A stretch of 44,334 bases of DNA from Arachnia propionica (GTDB taxonomy: Bacteria > Actinomycetota > Actinomycetes > Propionibacteriales > Propionibacteriaceae), in contig NZ_RQYT01000024.1 of assembly GCF_003932785.1 (NCBI RefSeq), positions 1-44,334 of the forward strand, read 5' to 3'. The notes below the pieces were generated by a model. The model was not told the origin of the DNA. It did not search any database and saw only the letters and a list, made by a program, of their open reading frames with translations. Within the stretch, counting starts at the first letter, position 1. Each line of letters begins with the position of its first letter. This document shows, piece by piece, positions 1 through 7,699 of this stretch. A program made the translations under genes and the position numbers.

Positions 1-11
1 ACACCCACTCC

Positions 12-78
12 GTCACCGATGTCCTGACACAAGAAACGTCACCGATGTCCTGAGGCAGAACTGTCACCGATCTCCTGA
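12..78. repeat. Three direct repeats, probable insertion-sequence end
   Basis: The 16-mer GTCACCGATGTCCTGA occurs at 12-27 and 38-53, and once more with a single G-to-C change at 63-78, so the spacing is 26 and then 25 bases. The last copy runs on into GACATCACA and directly abuts the broken yoeB reading frame. From memory, motifs of this kind lie at the termini of actinobacterial IS481/IS3-like elements, but no transposase is inside the window, so the element type is inference. The window may begin at the end of such an element. Confidence 0.6.
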
Positions 79-86
79 GACATCAC

Positions 87-326
87 ACGGCCTGGGAGGA
101 CTACACGCACTGGCAGATCGCAGACCGGAGGGTCCTGAAGCGGATCAACACCTTGATCGAGGCCTGCCTGAGGGATCCGTACACCGGTATCGGCAAACCG
201 GAGCAGCTCAAGTTCGGAGCCCAAGGAGCATGGTCCCGTCGCATCACCGAGGAACACCGACTGGTGTACCTGGTGATGGGCGACGACCTGGTGATCCTGC
301 AGGCCAGATACCATTACGAACGGTGA
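87..326 (+). pseudogene. yoeB: 5'-truncated YoeB-family toxin (Txe/YoeB mRNA interferase)
   Basis: The reading frame from about 87 to the TGA at 324-326 encodes TAWEDYTHWQ, then LKRINTLI, DPYTGIGKPE, WSRRITEEHRLVY and a terminal RYHYER. This is the classic YoeB order, with the catalytic-site residues E, R and H of the family visible in the EEHR and RYHY segments. YoeB enzymes are ribosome-dependent mRNA endonucleases of about 84 residues; here some 78 remain. Upstream the frame meets a TGA at 51-53 with no ATG or GTG in between. The missing first 6-8 residues are replaced by the direct-repeat sequence, so the gene has lost its start. No YefM antitoxin gene is present in the window. It is probably a dead toxin relic created by an insertion or deletion at the repeat. 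Confidence 0.8.
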
Positions 327-413
327 CGCCCCGGGCTGTGGACCTTCCCGGTTGCCACGCTCCAGTGCACTCCTCGTACCGTGACGATCCTCATCACGAT
401 CCCCCGATCCGCG

Positions 414-435
414 CCCTCTCGGCGGACTGAGAGGG
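414..435. terminator. Hairpin between convergent yoeB remnant and glgX
   Basis: CCCTCTC at 414-420 pairs with GAGAGGG at 429-435 around an 8-base loop, and flanking C-rich and G-rich bases (about 399-405 and 437-445) could extend it. It sits between two convergent genes and is a plausible bidirectional terminator, although no U-run follows. Confidence 0.4.
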
Positions 436-440
436 GTCGG

Positions 441-531
441 GGATCACTCCTCGGGGGCGTGGATCAGGTCAGTCGGTCCAGGCTCGGGTCCGATCCTGCT
501 TGGATCACTCCTCGGGGGCGTGGATCAGGTC
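441..531. repeat. 30-bp direct repeat duplicating the 3' end of glgX
   Basis: Bases 441-470 and 502-531 are identical over 30 bp, offset by 61. The second copy contains the end of glgX (codons for HAPEE and the stop, read on the minus strand). The first copy lies just beyond the stop and would encode the same C-terminal residues. It looks like a short tandem duplication or a scar of recombination. Confidence 0.85.
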
Positions 532-2895
532 CGTCCAGACGGGGATCTCGCGGCTGCCATCGGGGGCCGGGGTGTCGTGGAGCACCACGATCGACCACGG
601 CTGCACGGTGATGGTCCCGTCGAGGATCATCCCGGTTCCCTCCTCCCAGTGGTTGCACGACGGCTCCGCCCACGAGGCCGTGTCGATGAGTCGACGCCAG
701 ACCCGACCCTCCCCCGCACCGACGGGCTGGAACTCCACCGGCACGTCGGCCATGTTGAACATGGCGAAGAAGTTGTCACACGGGGAGTTGATGTGGACGC
801 TGAGGGCCCGATCCCCCTCCTGCGGGTGGCCGCCCAGCATCGGGGTGTGGAAGAGATAGCTGACATCCGTGTCGTCGGGGATGAAATCGCCGTACTGCTT
901 CGAGCGGAGGGCCTCATGACGCTGCCTCAGGTTGGCCAGGAAGGTCGTGAAGCGGAACTGACCATTGACATGCGGCTCCGTCTCATAGGTGCCCAGATTG
1001 TCGTGGTAGTGGGCGTCATCCATGCCCGGGGCGACGGGCACCCGCTGCGGTGCATTCGTCGGGATCATCTCGTAGTTGTTCCACATCGCGAGTGAGTGGA
1101 GCTCCCACGGGTTGTTGTTGCCGTTCTGCGTGCGGGCGAACTCGTCCCCGGCCACGAACATCGGCAAACCCCGCGACAGGTACAACGTCGTCATGAAGTT
1201 CCGCAGCCGCTGGCGACGCAACGCCTGATCCCCACCGGAGTTCCAGGACAGGTTGTCGTCCGAGCCGCCGTCGGAGGGGCCGAACGGGTAGGGCTGATCG
1301 TTGACCTTCTCCTGATAGCTCACCAGGTCGGCGAGGTTGAAACCGTCGTGGGCGTCGATGAAGTTGATGGTCTTCTGCGGCCCGCCGTTGTCGGCGAAGT
1401 GGTGGTGATCGCCGTTGACCATGTCGAGGAAGACCGACGTGTTGCCGTCGCCCTTGCAGAACCGACGCACCGCGTCGCGGTAACGGCCGTTCCACTCACC
1501 CCAGCCGCGGGGAAAGTTGCCGACCTCGTAGCCCCACAGGTCCCAGGCCTCCGCGATGACCTCGATGTGCTCCCGCTCCGCGAACTCGGCGATGGCGACG
1601 AGCAGCGGATGGTCGTTGAAGAAACGTTTCTGGTTGGCCCAGTCGTCGCGATCGGCCTCGTTGGGCTTGCGTCCGAGCACCGTCGCGAGGTCGAACCGGA
1701 ACCCGTCCACCCCCATCTCCTGGGTCCAGTGCCGCAGCGAGTCGAGCACCATCTGCTGCGCCGCCGGGGAGGAGTAGTTGAGCTGGTTCGAGGTGCCCGT
1801 CGCCCCGTCGACCATGGCGTGTGAGGAGGTCATCACGTAGTAGTCGGCCGCCGCGAACCCACCCAGCGAGGTGAATCCGACGGTGTTCGGGTCGCCGTTC
1901 CAGTTGCCACCCTCGGCGGTGTGGTTGTAGACGACGTCGAGATAGACCTCCATGCCAGCGGCGTGGAAGGCGCTCACCATTTCCTGGAACTCGGCGGTGG
2001 GGCCGCCCGGGGACTTGTCATGGGAGTAGTTCCTGTTGGGGGCGAAGAACGACAGGGTCATGTAACCCCAGGAATTCGTGTGCCCCTCACGTGAGGACTC
2101 CGAGTTGTTGGTCTCGTGGATCGGCAGGAGTTCGAGTGTGGTCACCCCCAGCGCCTTGAGGTACGGCACCATGAGGCCGACTCCCTTGTAGGTGCCGATG
2201 TACTCCTCCGGGATGTCGACGACGTCCTCGAATCCCGGTTCCCGACGCAGCAGGCTGCCGAGGTGGACGATCGACGGGTGCCCGACGAGCTGCGAGACCG
2301 ACGCCTCATAGATCGCCGCTCCCTCCGGCGCGAGGCGGGGTTTGGCGAAGGTCGGGCTCGTCAGGGCGATGACAATGCCCTTCGGGGCGATCCGGGCCGT
2401 GTCCGCCTGGCGACGGGGCAGGCCACGGTAGTCGTCGCCCCCGGTACCGAAGGCGCCACCGTCCAGCCCCGTGGTCAGGATGGAGTCCGAGTACATGGAG
2501 TGGGTGACCTCGAGGGCGTAGGGGTCGAAGAGCACCTTGTTCGGGTTGAAGCGGTTGCCGCGCTCGTCGATGTCGGCGACGAACCCGGCGTCGCTTCCCG
2601 GCACCCAGTCCTCGGTGTGGGGCCAGTTGGAGCCCCAGACCCGGTAGCCGTACAGGGTGAGCGCCCCGGCGCCGTCAATGTTCGCCCGCCACACCCCGTC
2701 GCTCCCCTTGGCGGGCAGGAAGGTCGCGATGGCGTCGGCGCCCACCGCCTGGTCGAAGAACTCCAGTTGGAGCCTCGTGGCGTCGGGTGCGTAGACGGCG
2801 AAGGTCGCGCCGGAGCCCGTGACATGGGCGCCGAGCGGCCAGGTGGCCGTGGCCCATGTCTCGGGGGCGACCGGGGTCCAAGGAGTGACGTCCAT
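505..2895 (-). CDS. glgX: Glycogen debranching enzyme, GH13 (GlgX/isoamylase type)
   Basis: This cytoplasmic alpha-1,6-glucosidase would act on branches of phosphorylase-trimmed glycogen. An N-terminal beta-sandwich (CBM48-like, roughly residues 15-130) precedes the GH13 barrel. All four conserved GH13 regions are visible: DVVYNHTAEG, GFRFDLATV (nucleophile about D402), VIAEAWD (acid/base about E449) and FIDAHDGFN. The DEFARTQNGNNN motif is typical of debranching enzymes, but the PWELHSLAMWNN that follows differs from the usual GlgX AYCQDNEISW, so it belongs to a divergent subgroup. At 796 residues it is somewhat longer than the roughly 700 of E. coli GlgX. I chose the ATG at 2895 because GGGAGG lies 8 bases upstream; a GTG two codons earlier (2901) is too close to it. 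It is transcribed divergently from murT. Confidence 0.92.
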   Translation of the reverse strand: MDVTPWTPVAPETWATATWPLGAHVTGSGATFAVYAPDATRLQLEFFDQAVGADAIATFLPAKGSDGVWRANIDGAGALTLYGYRVWGSNWPHTEDWVPGSDAGFVADIDERGNRFNPNKVLFDPYALEVTHSMYSDSILTTGLDGGAFGTGGDDYRGLPRRQADTARIAPKGIVIALTSPTFAKPRLAPEGAAIYEASVSQLVGHPSIVHLGSLLRREPGFEDVVDIPEEYIGTYKGVGLMVPYLKALGVTTLELLPIHETNNSESSREGHTNSWGYMTLSFFAPNRNYSHDKSPGGPTAEFQEMVSAFHAAGMEVYLDVVYNHTAEGGNWNGDPNTVGFTSLGGFAAADYYVMTSSHAMVDGATGTSNQLNYSSPAAQQMVLDSLRHWTQEMGVDGFRFDLATVLGRKPNEADRDDWANQKRFFNDHPLLVAIAEFAEREHIEVIAEAWDLWGYEVGNFPRGWGEWNGRYRDAVRRFCKGDGNTSVFLDMVNGDHHHFADNGGPQKTINFIDAHDGFNLADLVSYQEKVNDQPYPFGPSDGGSDDNLSWNSGGDQALRRQRLRNFMTTLYLSRGLPMFVAGDEFARTQNGNNNPWELHSLAMWNNYEMIPTNAPQRVPVAPGMDDAHYHDNLGTYETEPHVNGQFRFTTFLANLRQRHEALRSKQYGDFIPDDTDVSYLFHTPMLGGHPQEGDRALSVHINSPCDNFFAMFNMADVPVEFQPVGAGEGRVWRRLIDTASWAEPSCNHWEEGTGMILDGTITVQPWSIVVLHDTPAPDGSREIPVWTDLIHAPEE

Positions 2896-3115
2896 GCCCA
2901 CATCCTCCCATGTCCCATCCCCGATGGTCGGTTGTGAAGCGGCCTGTCCATCATGTCGGGTAGGCCCCGGAGGATGAAAAGAATGTCAGCCGAAAAGACA
3001 ATGTTCGCCTTCCGGTGGCGACGCGTGACACGGGGGTCGGAACCGGGTCCCGGCAGGGATGTCACCTGCAGCCCGGCCCCGTCACACGCATCACTGCGCC
3101 CTGTTGGCCAGGGTG

Positions 3116-3128
3116 TATGGTTGGGGCC
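3116..3128 (+). promoter_or_regulatory. -10 element for leaderless murT transcript
   Basis: TATGGT (3116-3121) is followed by exactly 7 bases before the GTG start at 3129. No ribosome-binding site lies between, and no clear -35 is visible. This geometry places the transcription start on the first base of the start codon, as in actinobacterial leaderless mRNAs. The same 7-base spacing recurs at 20905 and 31720. Confidence 0.55.
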
Positions 3129-4391
3129 GTGCCACGACAGATCCTGACGACACTCATCGGCAAGGCAGTGCGCGCCGGGATGCGCCTGCGTGGGGGCGGT
3201 TCAGCGCTGCCCGGACTGGTGGTGGAGAAAATCGACCGCACATTCGTCGCCCGGACCCTGAAGGATCTGCCGTACGGCGTGGTGGTGATCTCCGGGACCA
3301 ATGGCAAAACCACGACGACGAAAATCGTTTCGGAAATCCTTGAGGCACGGGGCCTCAAGGTGTTCACGAATCGCACGGGAAGCAACTTCTCCCGCGGCGT
3401 TGCAGCGGCCCTCCTGGGCGAGATCAGTCTGCGCGGAAAGCTGGACGCCGACATCGCGGTACTGGAAATGGATGAGGCGTGGGCGGTCAAATTCGTCCAG
3501 ATGGTGCCGCCGCGTTATTCACTGCTGTTGAATGTGATGCGCGATCAGCTGGATCGTTTCGGGCAGATCGACACGACGGCCGGATTCCTGGGGAAGATCG
3601 CCGAGGCGACGACCGGGAAAGTGGTGCTCAACCGTGATGATGCCCGGGTGTACCGGCTTCGGGAGCAGACAAGGGCCGAGGTCCACTATTTCGGCCTGAC
3701 GACGGAACTGCTGCAGGTCATGCCCACCGACGATGCCCTGAAGGCCGGTGGCGCGGTGGCCAACGACGACGTGCCGACTGAGGTCCTGCTGACGCACATC
3801 GGCAATCAGGAGGCCGGTTTCCTCATCGATGGCGAGACCCACCACGTGTCGGTCTCCTTGAAGGGCGTGCACAACCTGCTCAACGCGGCGGCGGCGCTGA
3901 GCCTGGTCCGCGTCATCACTCCCGAGACCCCGATCGAGACCTTGCTCACAGCGCTCAGCCGCGTCCAACCGGCCTTCGGGCGCGGCGAGAGCATCATGTA
4001 CCGCGGCACGCCGATCGATCTGCTGTTGGCGAAGAACCCCAGCAGTTTCCGACTCAACCTTCTGTCAGCGGCCCAACGACAGCACGCGACGATGATCGCC
4101 ATCAATGACAACTACGCCGACGGACGGGACATGAGTTGGCTGTGGGACGTCGACTTCAGCGCCCTGTCGCGGGTGTCGCTGGTCACCGGTGCCCGTGCAC
4201 ACGACATGGCGCTGCGTCTGAAGTACGACGAGGTGCCGCTGGGGGGCGTCGAGGAGGACCTCGAAACGGCTCTGGACAGGTTCCTCAAGGAGCACCCCGC
4301 GGAGCCGAAGCAGATTCTCTGCAGCTACACCGCCATGCTGAATCTGCGAAAACTGCTGGCAGCACGGACAGAGGTGGAGCACATCTCATGA
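3129..4391 (+). CDS. murT: Lipid II isoglutaminyl synthase, Mur-ligase-like subunit MurT
   Basis: MurT with GatD amidates the alpha-carboxyl of D-glutamate in lipid II, an essential cell-wall modification in many Gram-positives. MurT activates the glutamate with ATP. The P-loop GTNGKTTT is at about residues 56-63, followed by a Mur-ligase middle domain (LEMDEAW, NVMRDQLDRFG). The C-terminal DUF1727 domain has INDNYADGRDMSWLWD, which carries the proposed catalytic aspartate. The protein has 420 residues, close to the family norm. Its only cysteine is near the C-terminus, so the Cys4 zinc ribbon known from Staphylococcus and Streptococcus MurT is absent. The GTG at 3129 is favoured by the -10 spacing; an ATG at 3117 (MVGAV...) is the alternative. 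The gene overlaps gatD by 4 bases (ATGA), implying translational coupling. Confidence 0.93.
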   Translation: MPRQILTTLIGKAVRAGMRLRGGGSALPGLVVEKIDRTFVARTLKDLPYGVVVISGTNGKTTTTKIVSEILEARGLKVFTNRTGSNFSRGVAAALLGEISLRGKLDADIAVLEMDEAWAVKFVQMVPPRYSLLLNVMRDQLDRFGQIDTTAGFLGKIAEATTGKVVLNRDDARVYRLREQTRAEVHYFGLTTELLQVMPTDDALKAGGAVANDDVPTEVLLTHIGNQEAGFLIDGETHHVSVSLKGVHNLLNAAAALSLVRVITPETPIETLLTALSRVQPAFGRGESIMYRGTPIDLLLAKNPSSFRLNLLSAAQRQHATMIAINDNYADGRDMSWLWDVDFSALSRVSLVTGARAHDMALRLKYDEVPLGGVEEDLETALDRFLKEHPAEPKQILCSYTAMLNLRKLLAARTEVEHIS

Positions 4392-5110
4392 CACACATCC
4401 GGATCATTCAGCTCTATCCCCGTCACATGAATCTGTACGGCGATCAGGGCAATGTGCTGGTACTCAGGAAGCGGCTTGAGTGGCGCGGATTCGACGTCGA
4501 GGTCATCGATCACGACCCGGGGGATGAAACGGATTTCGCCACGGGCGAGATCTTCGTCGGCGGCGGCGGACAGGATTCAGGCCAAGAGATCATCCAGGAC
4601 GATTTGCAGGCACACGGCGAGCAGCTCCGTGAGTTGGTGAACGGCGGCACGCCGATGCTGCTGGTGTGCGGGATGTACCAGCTCTTCGGTCGGCGCTTCG
4701 TGACGACGGAGGGCACCGAGCTCCGCGGCATCAACGCCCTGGGGGTTGAAACCCGCGCGGGTGAGGAACGTCTGATCGGGAACATCACGCTGGAGAACGA
4801 GCAGTTCGGCCGCATCGTCGGCTACGAGAATCACAGCGGCCAGACCTTCCTGGACGAGGGAGTGACCCCACTCGGAAAAGTGGTGCGAGGTGTGGGGAAC
4901 AACTCGATCGACGGCCACGAGGGCGTGCTGCAGAACAATGTCATCGCGACGTATCTGCACGGCCCCGTCCTGCCGAAGAATCCCCGGCTGGCCGACTTCC
5001 TGATCGAGGCGGCTCTGAAGCGTCGAGGCATGGATTCCGAGCTGGCACCGCTGGACATCGACACCTTGGCCGGCGAGGCACAACGGGTGGCGATGGGCCG
5101 GACTCGCTGA
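4388..5110 (+). CDS. gatD: Lipid II isoglutaminyl synthase, glutamine amidotransferase subunit GatD
   Basis: This class I glutamine amidotransferase (240 residues) supplies ammonia to MurT for lipid II amidation. The nucleophile is in LLVCGMYQLFG (C94), and the histidine of the dyad is in ATYLHGPVLPKNP (H191). The FVGGGGQDSGQ and GYENHSGQT segments are characteristic of GatD/CobB-CobQ-like amidotransferases. The start ATG sits inside the murT stop (ATGA), which fixes the start and the stoichiometric coupling. The gene ends before a 260-base non-coding stretch with two hairpins. Confidence 0.95.
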   Translation: MTHIRIIQLYPRHMNLYGDQGNVLVLRKRLEWRGFDVEVIDHDPGDETDFATGEIFVGGGGQDSGQEIIQDDLQAHGEQLRELVNGGTPMLLVCGMYQLFGRRFVTTEGTELRGINALGVETRAGEERLIGNITLENEQFGRIVGYENHSGQTFLDEGVTPLGKVVRGVGNNSIDGHEGVLQNNVIATYLHGPVLPKNPRLADFLIEAALKRRGMDSELAPLDIDTLAGEAQRVAMGRTR

Positions 5111-5151
5111 GCCCCGGAAGCACCCCCACCCCACAAACCCGGGCCAGCATC

Positions 5152-5269
5152 CCCAGAAATATCCCGCGCGTTATGTCATTTTAGGCGTTTTCTGGGCTTG
5201 GGACCCCAATAATCCATAACTACGGGGCCCGGAGGCGACGCCCCCGGCCCGACCTCCGGCAGGTCGGGC
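5152..5269 (+). terminator. Two hairpins downstream of gatD
   Basis: CCCAGAAA (5152-5159) pairs with TTTCTGGG (5189-5196) across a 29-base loop. Further on, GCCCGACCT (5247-5255) pairs perfectly with AGGTCGGGC (5261-5269) around a 5-base loop, and a short TTTT follows at about 5281. The second is the better rho-independent terminator for murT-gatD. The stretch between is locally AT-rich (TTATGTCATTTTAGG), unlike the surroundings. Confidence 0.5.
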
Positions 5270-5300
5270 TGCACGCGAGCTTTTGGAGACTGGCTGTCCC

Positions 5301-5347
5301 TAAGATACGATGGGTGACACCGGGTGCACGGTTCAGGTGTCGCACCC
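5301..5347 (+). promoter_or_regulatory. Probable promoter and 5'-UTR hairpin of the small membrane protein gene
   Basis: Overlapping -10 candidates TAAGAT (5301-5306) and TACGAT (5306-5311) precede a strong hairpin. In it, GGGTGACACC (5312-5321) pairs with GGTGTCGCACCC (5336-5347), with a one-base bulge. The hairpin would be the very 5' end of the transcript and ends 13 bases before the AAGGA ribosome site. It may stabilise the mRNA. No -35 is evident. Confidence 0.4.
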
Positions 5348-5371
5348 CTGACCAGAACAAGGAACCCGACC

Positions 5372-5722
5372 ATGGAGATCCTCCGCGGCATCGTCATCAT
5401 CGCCCACTTCGTCGGCTTCGCCCTGCTCTTCGGCGCCTGGGCGGTGGAGGCGTTCAATCGTCGCCTCCGCATCTCGACGATGATGCAGTGGGGCATGGCC
5501 CTCGCCCTCCTCACCGGCCTGATCCTGGCCGCCCCGTGGGCGCTCTCCGGGCCCCTCAACTACACCAAGATCGGCATCAAGCTCGTCGTGCTCATCACCA
5601 TCGGGGCTGCCCTCGGGATCGCAGCCGCCAAGCAGAAGCGCAACCAGGACGTCCCCGCCGCCCTGTTCTGGGCCATCGGCGGCCTCACCCTCGTCAACGC
5701 CGCCATCGCGGTGTTGGTCTGA
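5372..5722 (+). CDS. Small integral membrane protein, unknown function
   Basis: The 116-residue product is almost entirely hydrophobic. Four segments look membrane-spanning, at about residues 5-27, 41-58, 66-86 and 95-115, with short basic links (NRRLR, KQKRNQ). No motif identifies a function. It resembles the many small four-helix proteins of actinobacteria loosely similar to CopD-like domains, but I would not assign one. The ATG is preceded by AAGGA at about 5359-5363. The 3' end overlaps the convergent WD40 gene by 29 bases. Confidence 0.75.
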   Translation: MEILRGIVIIAHFVGFALLFGAWAVEAFNRRLRISTMMQWGMALALLTGLILAAPWALSGPLNYTKIGIKLVVLITIGAALGIAAAKQKRNQDVPAALFWAIGGLTLVNAAIAVLV

Positions 5723-7433
5723 CCACGACCAGCCCGTCGAGGAATCCCACCCCCAGGTGACCCTCCGGGAGGGTGGACAGGGCCTCCGGCATCCCGTCGA
5801 CAGCGATGCTGCCCGCAGGTTCACCCTCCCGGGTCCACAGCCTGACCACCGGCTCGCTCCCCGCCGTCGCGATGAGATCGCCGACGCTGGCCAACAGGGC
5901 GACGTCGCCGTCGGGCTCCGGGCGGAACTCGGCCGCGAGACGCCACGGCTGGACGTCCCACAGGCGCAGCCAGCCGTCGTCCCCGACGCTCGCGAGTTGG
6001 TCGCCCAGCCGGGCCAGGTCGAGAACCCCACCCTCGTGGGCGTCGAAGGGCTCCCCGGCCGCCCGACCCTGATCGAGGGACCACAGCCGGATACCACCCC
6101 ATCGTGAGGCCGTCGCGACGAGGTCGCCGGGAAGCGCCACGACGCCGTCGTCCCACTGCCCGACCTCGAACCGTGCGATCTCCTCCAGCCGGGCGTTCCA
6201 CACCACGGCCTCGCCGTCACCGACGGTGATGATCCCGTTGCCGGACAGGGGCGAACAGTCCTCGATCAGGCTCCCGGTCGGCTCGGAGAACTCATCCGAC
6301 GGCGCCCCGTCGGCGCCCAACACGACGAGCTGATCCGCCACCGGGACGACGTGACGTCCCGCCGCGACGACGAGTCCGGCATGCCCAAGCGTGGCGCCGA
6401 CCACCCGGGCGAGCGGCCTGCTCGGATCCCACACCCGCACCACCCCACCGCTGTCGATGGAGGCGAGCCGGGCGCGCGAGTCGGCACCGGTGAAGACCGT
6501 GAGCCCACGGACCTCCCGGTCGTTCCAGGAACGACGACGACCCCGCAGCACCTGCGGCGACTGCTCGGTGAGCGCTGGATCCCAGATGCGGATGTCGGCG
6601 GCATCGCTGCCGGTGGCCAGCCGCAACGCCCCGTCGTCGGCGTGGAAGAAGGCCGCCGAGCACAGCCCGTCGGGGACGTCGAGGAGACCGAGCCCCGCGT
6701 CCTCCAGCTCCCGGGAGACCCCCGATGCGAGGTCGTGGACGGCGACGGTGCCGTTGCGGCTCACCGACGCCACCTGGACCCGACCCTCGGCGTCGGTGTG
6801 GACGGCGGTGGCGGTGATGAGGTCCTCGTGGTCGAAGTCGGGGAGCGGGAGTTCCTCACCGGTGAGCGGGTCCCACAGCCGAAGGGTCGAGAAGTCGCGG
6901 GTGAGGATCCGAGGTCGGTCCCCGTCGAGGAACACCGACGGCTCCCCCAACCAGTGTCCCGGCGTCTCGATGACCCGGAGCTGTTCCCCGGTCCCTGGGT
7001 CCCAGATCCTCATCGTGTGGTCGTCGCTGACGGAGGCCAGCCGCGGCCCGTCGGGGCTGGGGAAGGCAACGACGTCCGAGACGTAGTACCCGTGCCCCGC
7101 GAGCGGTGCGCTGACCGGTTGGCCGGTCATGGGGTCCCAGAGCCACACCCCATTGCCGCCATCGTCGCCGACGGTGGCGATCCGCGGCTCACCGTCCGCA
7201 GTCAGCCACGCGGTGATGCCCCGCATCGTCTCGCCGTACCCGGTGATCGGCTGGCCGACGGCACCACCCAGAGGGTTCCAGAGACGGATCACCTCGTCGT
7301 CGCCGCAGGTCGCCAGCAGCAGTCGGCCGTCGGGGGTGGTGAAGTGCGTGATGGCCCGCCCCGAGCCGTCGTGGGAGCCGACGACGGTGTGGGGCGAGAC
7401 GGGTAGGCGGTACCCGATGACCTCCTCAGGCAT
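5694..7433 (-). CDS. WD40-repeat beta-propeller protein
   Basis: This 579-residue protein consists almost wholly of WD40-type units. Recurrent pieces include LATCGDDEVIRLWNP, RIATVGDDGGNGVWLWDP, LASVSDDHTMRIWDP, RLATGSDAADIRIWDP, ASIDSGGVVRVWDP and ASVGDDGWLRLWDV. There are about ten to twelve repeats, enough for one 7-blade propeller plus a partial second. No signal peptide, membrane helix or catalytic domain is evident, so it is presumably a cytoplasmic scaffold or interaction protein. Its partner is unknown and the only close neighbour is the convergent small membrane protein. The ATG at 7433 lies 6 bases after a TAGACT -10, with no Shine-Dalgarno site, so the mRNA is probably leaderless. 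Confidence 0.88.
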   Translation of the reverse strand: MPEEVIGYRLPVSPHTVVGSHDGSGRAITHFTTPDGRLLLATCGDDEVIRLWNPLGGAVGQPITGYGETMRGITAWLTADGEPRIATVGDDGGNGVWLWDPMTGQPVSAPLAGHGYYVSDVVAFPSPDGPRLASVSDDHTMRIWDPGTGEQLRVIETPGHWLGEPSVFLDGDRPRILTRDFSTLRLWDPLTGEELPLPDFDHEDLITATAVHTDAEGRVQVASVSRNGTVAVHDLASGVSRELEDAGLGLLDVPDGLCSAAFFHADDGALRLATGSDAADIRIWDPALTEQSPQVLRGRRRSWNDREVRGLTVFTGADSRARLASIDSGGVVRVWDPSRPLARVVGATLGHAGLVVAAGRHVVPVADQLVVLGADGAPSDEFSEPTGSLIEDCSPLSGNGIITVGDGEAVVWNARLEEIARFEVGQWDDGVVALPGDLVATASRWGGIRLWSLDQGRAAGEPFDAHEGGVLDLARLGDQLASVGDDGWLRLWDVQPWRLAAEFRPEPDGDVALLASVGDLIATAGSEPVVRLWTREGEPAGSIAVDGMPEALSTLPEGHLGVGFLDGLVVVRPTPRWRR

Positions 7434-7445
7434 GCGGGGAGTCTA
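7434..7445 (-). promoter_or_regulatory. -10 element for leaderless WD40 gene
   Basis: On the minus strand TAGACT (7445-7440) is followed by 6 bases and then the ATG at 7433, leaving no room for a ribosome-binding site. The -35 region would fall at about 7463-7468, touching the first unit of the repeat array. Confidence 0.5.
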
Positions 7446-7465
7446 CCGCCCGGTCCACGGCAGGG

Positions 7466-7570
7466 TTCGCCTGCCCTGGGTGCGGTTCGCCTGCCTTTTC
7501 GGCGGCTCGCCTGTCAAACGAGACAGGCGAAGTGAAACAGGGCAGGCGTTCTCGACCCAAGGCAGGCGAA
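7466..7570. repeat. Palindromic six-unit repeat array A (3 forward + 3 inverted decamers, 20-bp period)
   Basis: The decamer TTCGCCTGCC occurs at 7466-7475 and 7486-7495, with a variant CTCGCCTGTC at 7506-7515. Then the reverse complement appears as GACAGGCGAA (7522-7531), GGCAGGCGTT (7541-7550) and GGCAGGCGAA (7561-7570). Units are about 20 bases apart and the two centre units are 16 apart, forming a perfect 9-bp hairpin TCGCCTGTC/GACAGGCGA around AAACGA. The ten-base gaps differ. The array lies between the divergent WD40 and nucleotide-sugar dehydrogenase genes. An array of the same design occurs at 35039-35143. Confidence 0.95.
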
Positions 7571-7661
7571 TCCGCGGTGAGGCGGGGCCTCGGGGCCGGA
7601 CGGGGGCGTCCACGACAGAGGGACCCGGCCACGTCAAGGAACGACGACGGGCGCGCATGGG

Positions 7662-7667
7662 TAGACT
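7662..7667 (+). promoter_or_regulatory. -10 element upstream of nucleotide-sugar dehydrogenase gene
   Basis: TAGACT lies 32 bases before the GTG start at 7700, and the ribosome site AGGGAAGGAA (about 7684-7693) lies between. The -35 is not recognisable. Confidence 0.4.
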
Positions 7668-7699
7668 CAGGCCAGCATCACGTAGGGAAGGAAACAGTC

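Noticed and set aside
7466-7570. CRISPR-like array of short repeats
   Set aside because: Units are 10 bases with 10-base gaps, half are inverted, and no cas gene is near; the structure is palindromic.
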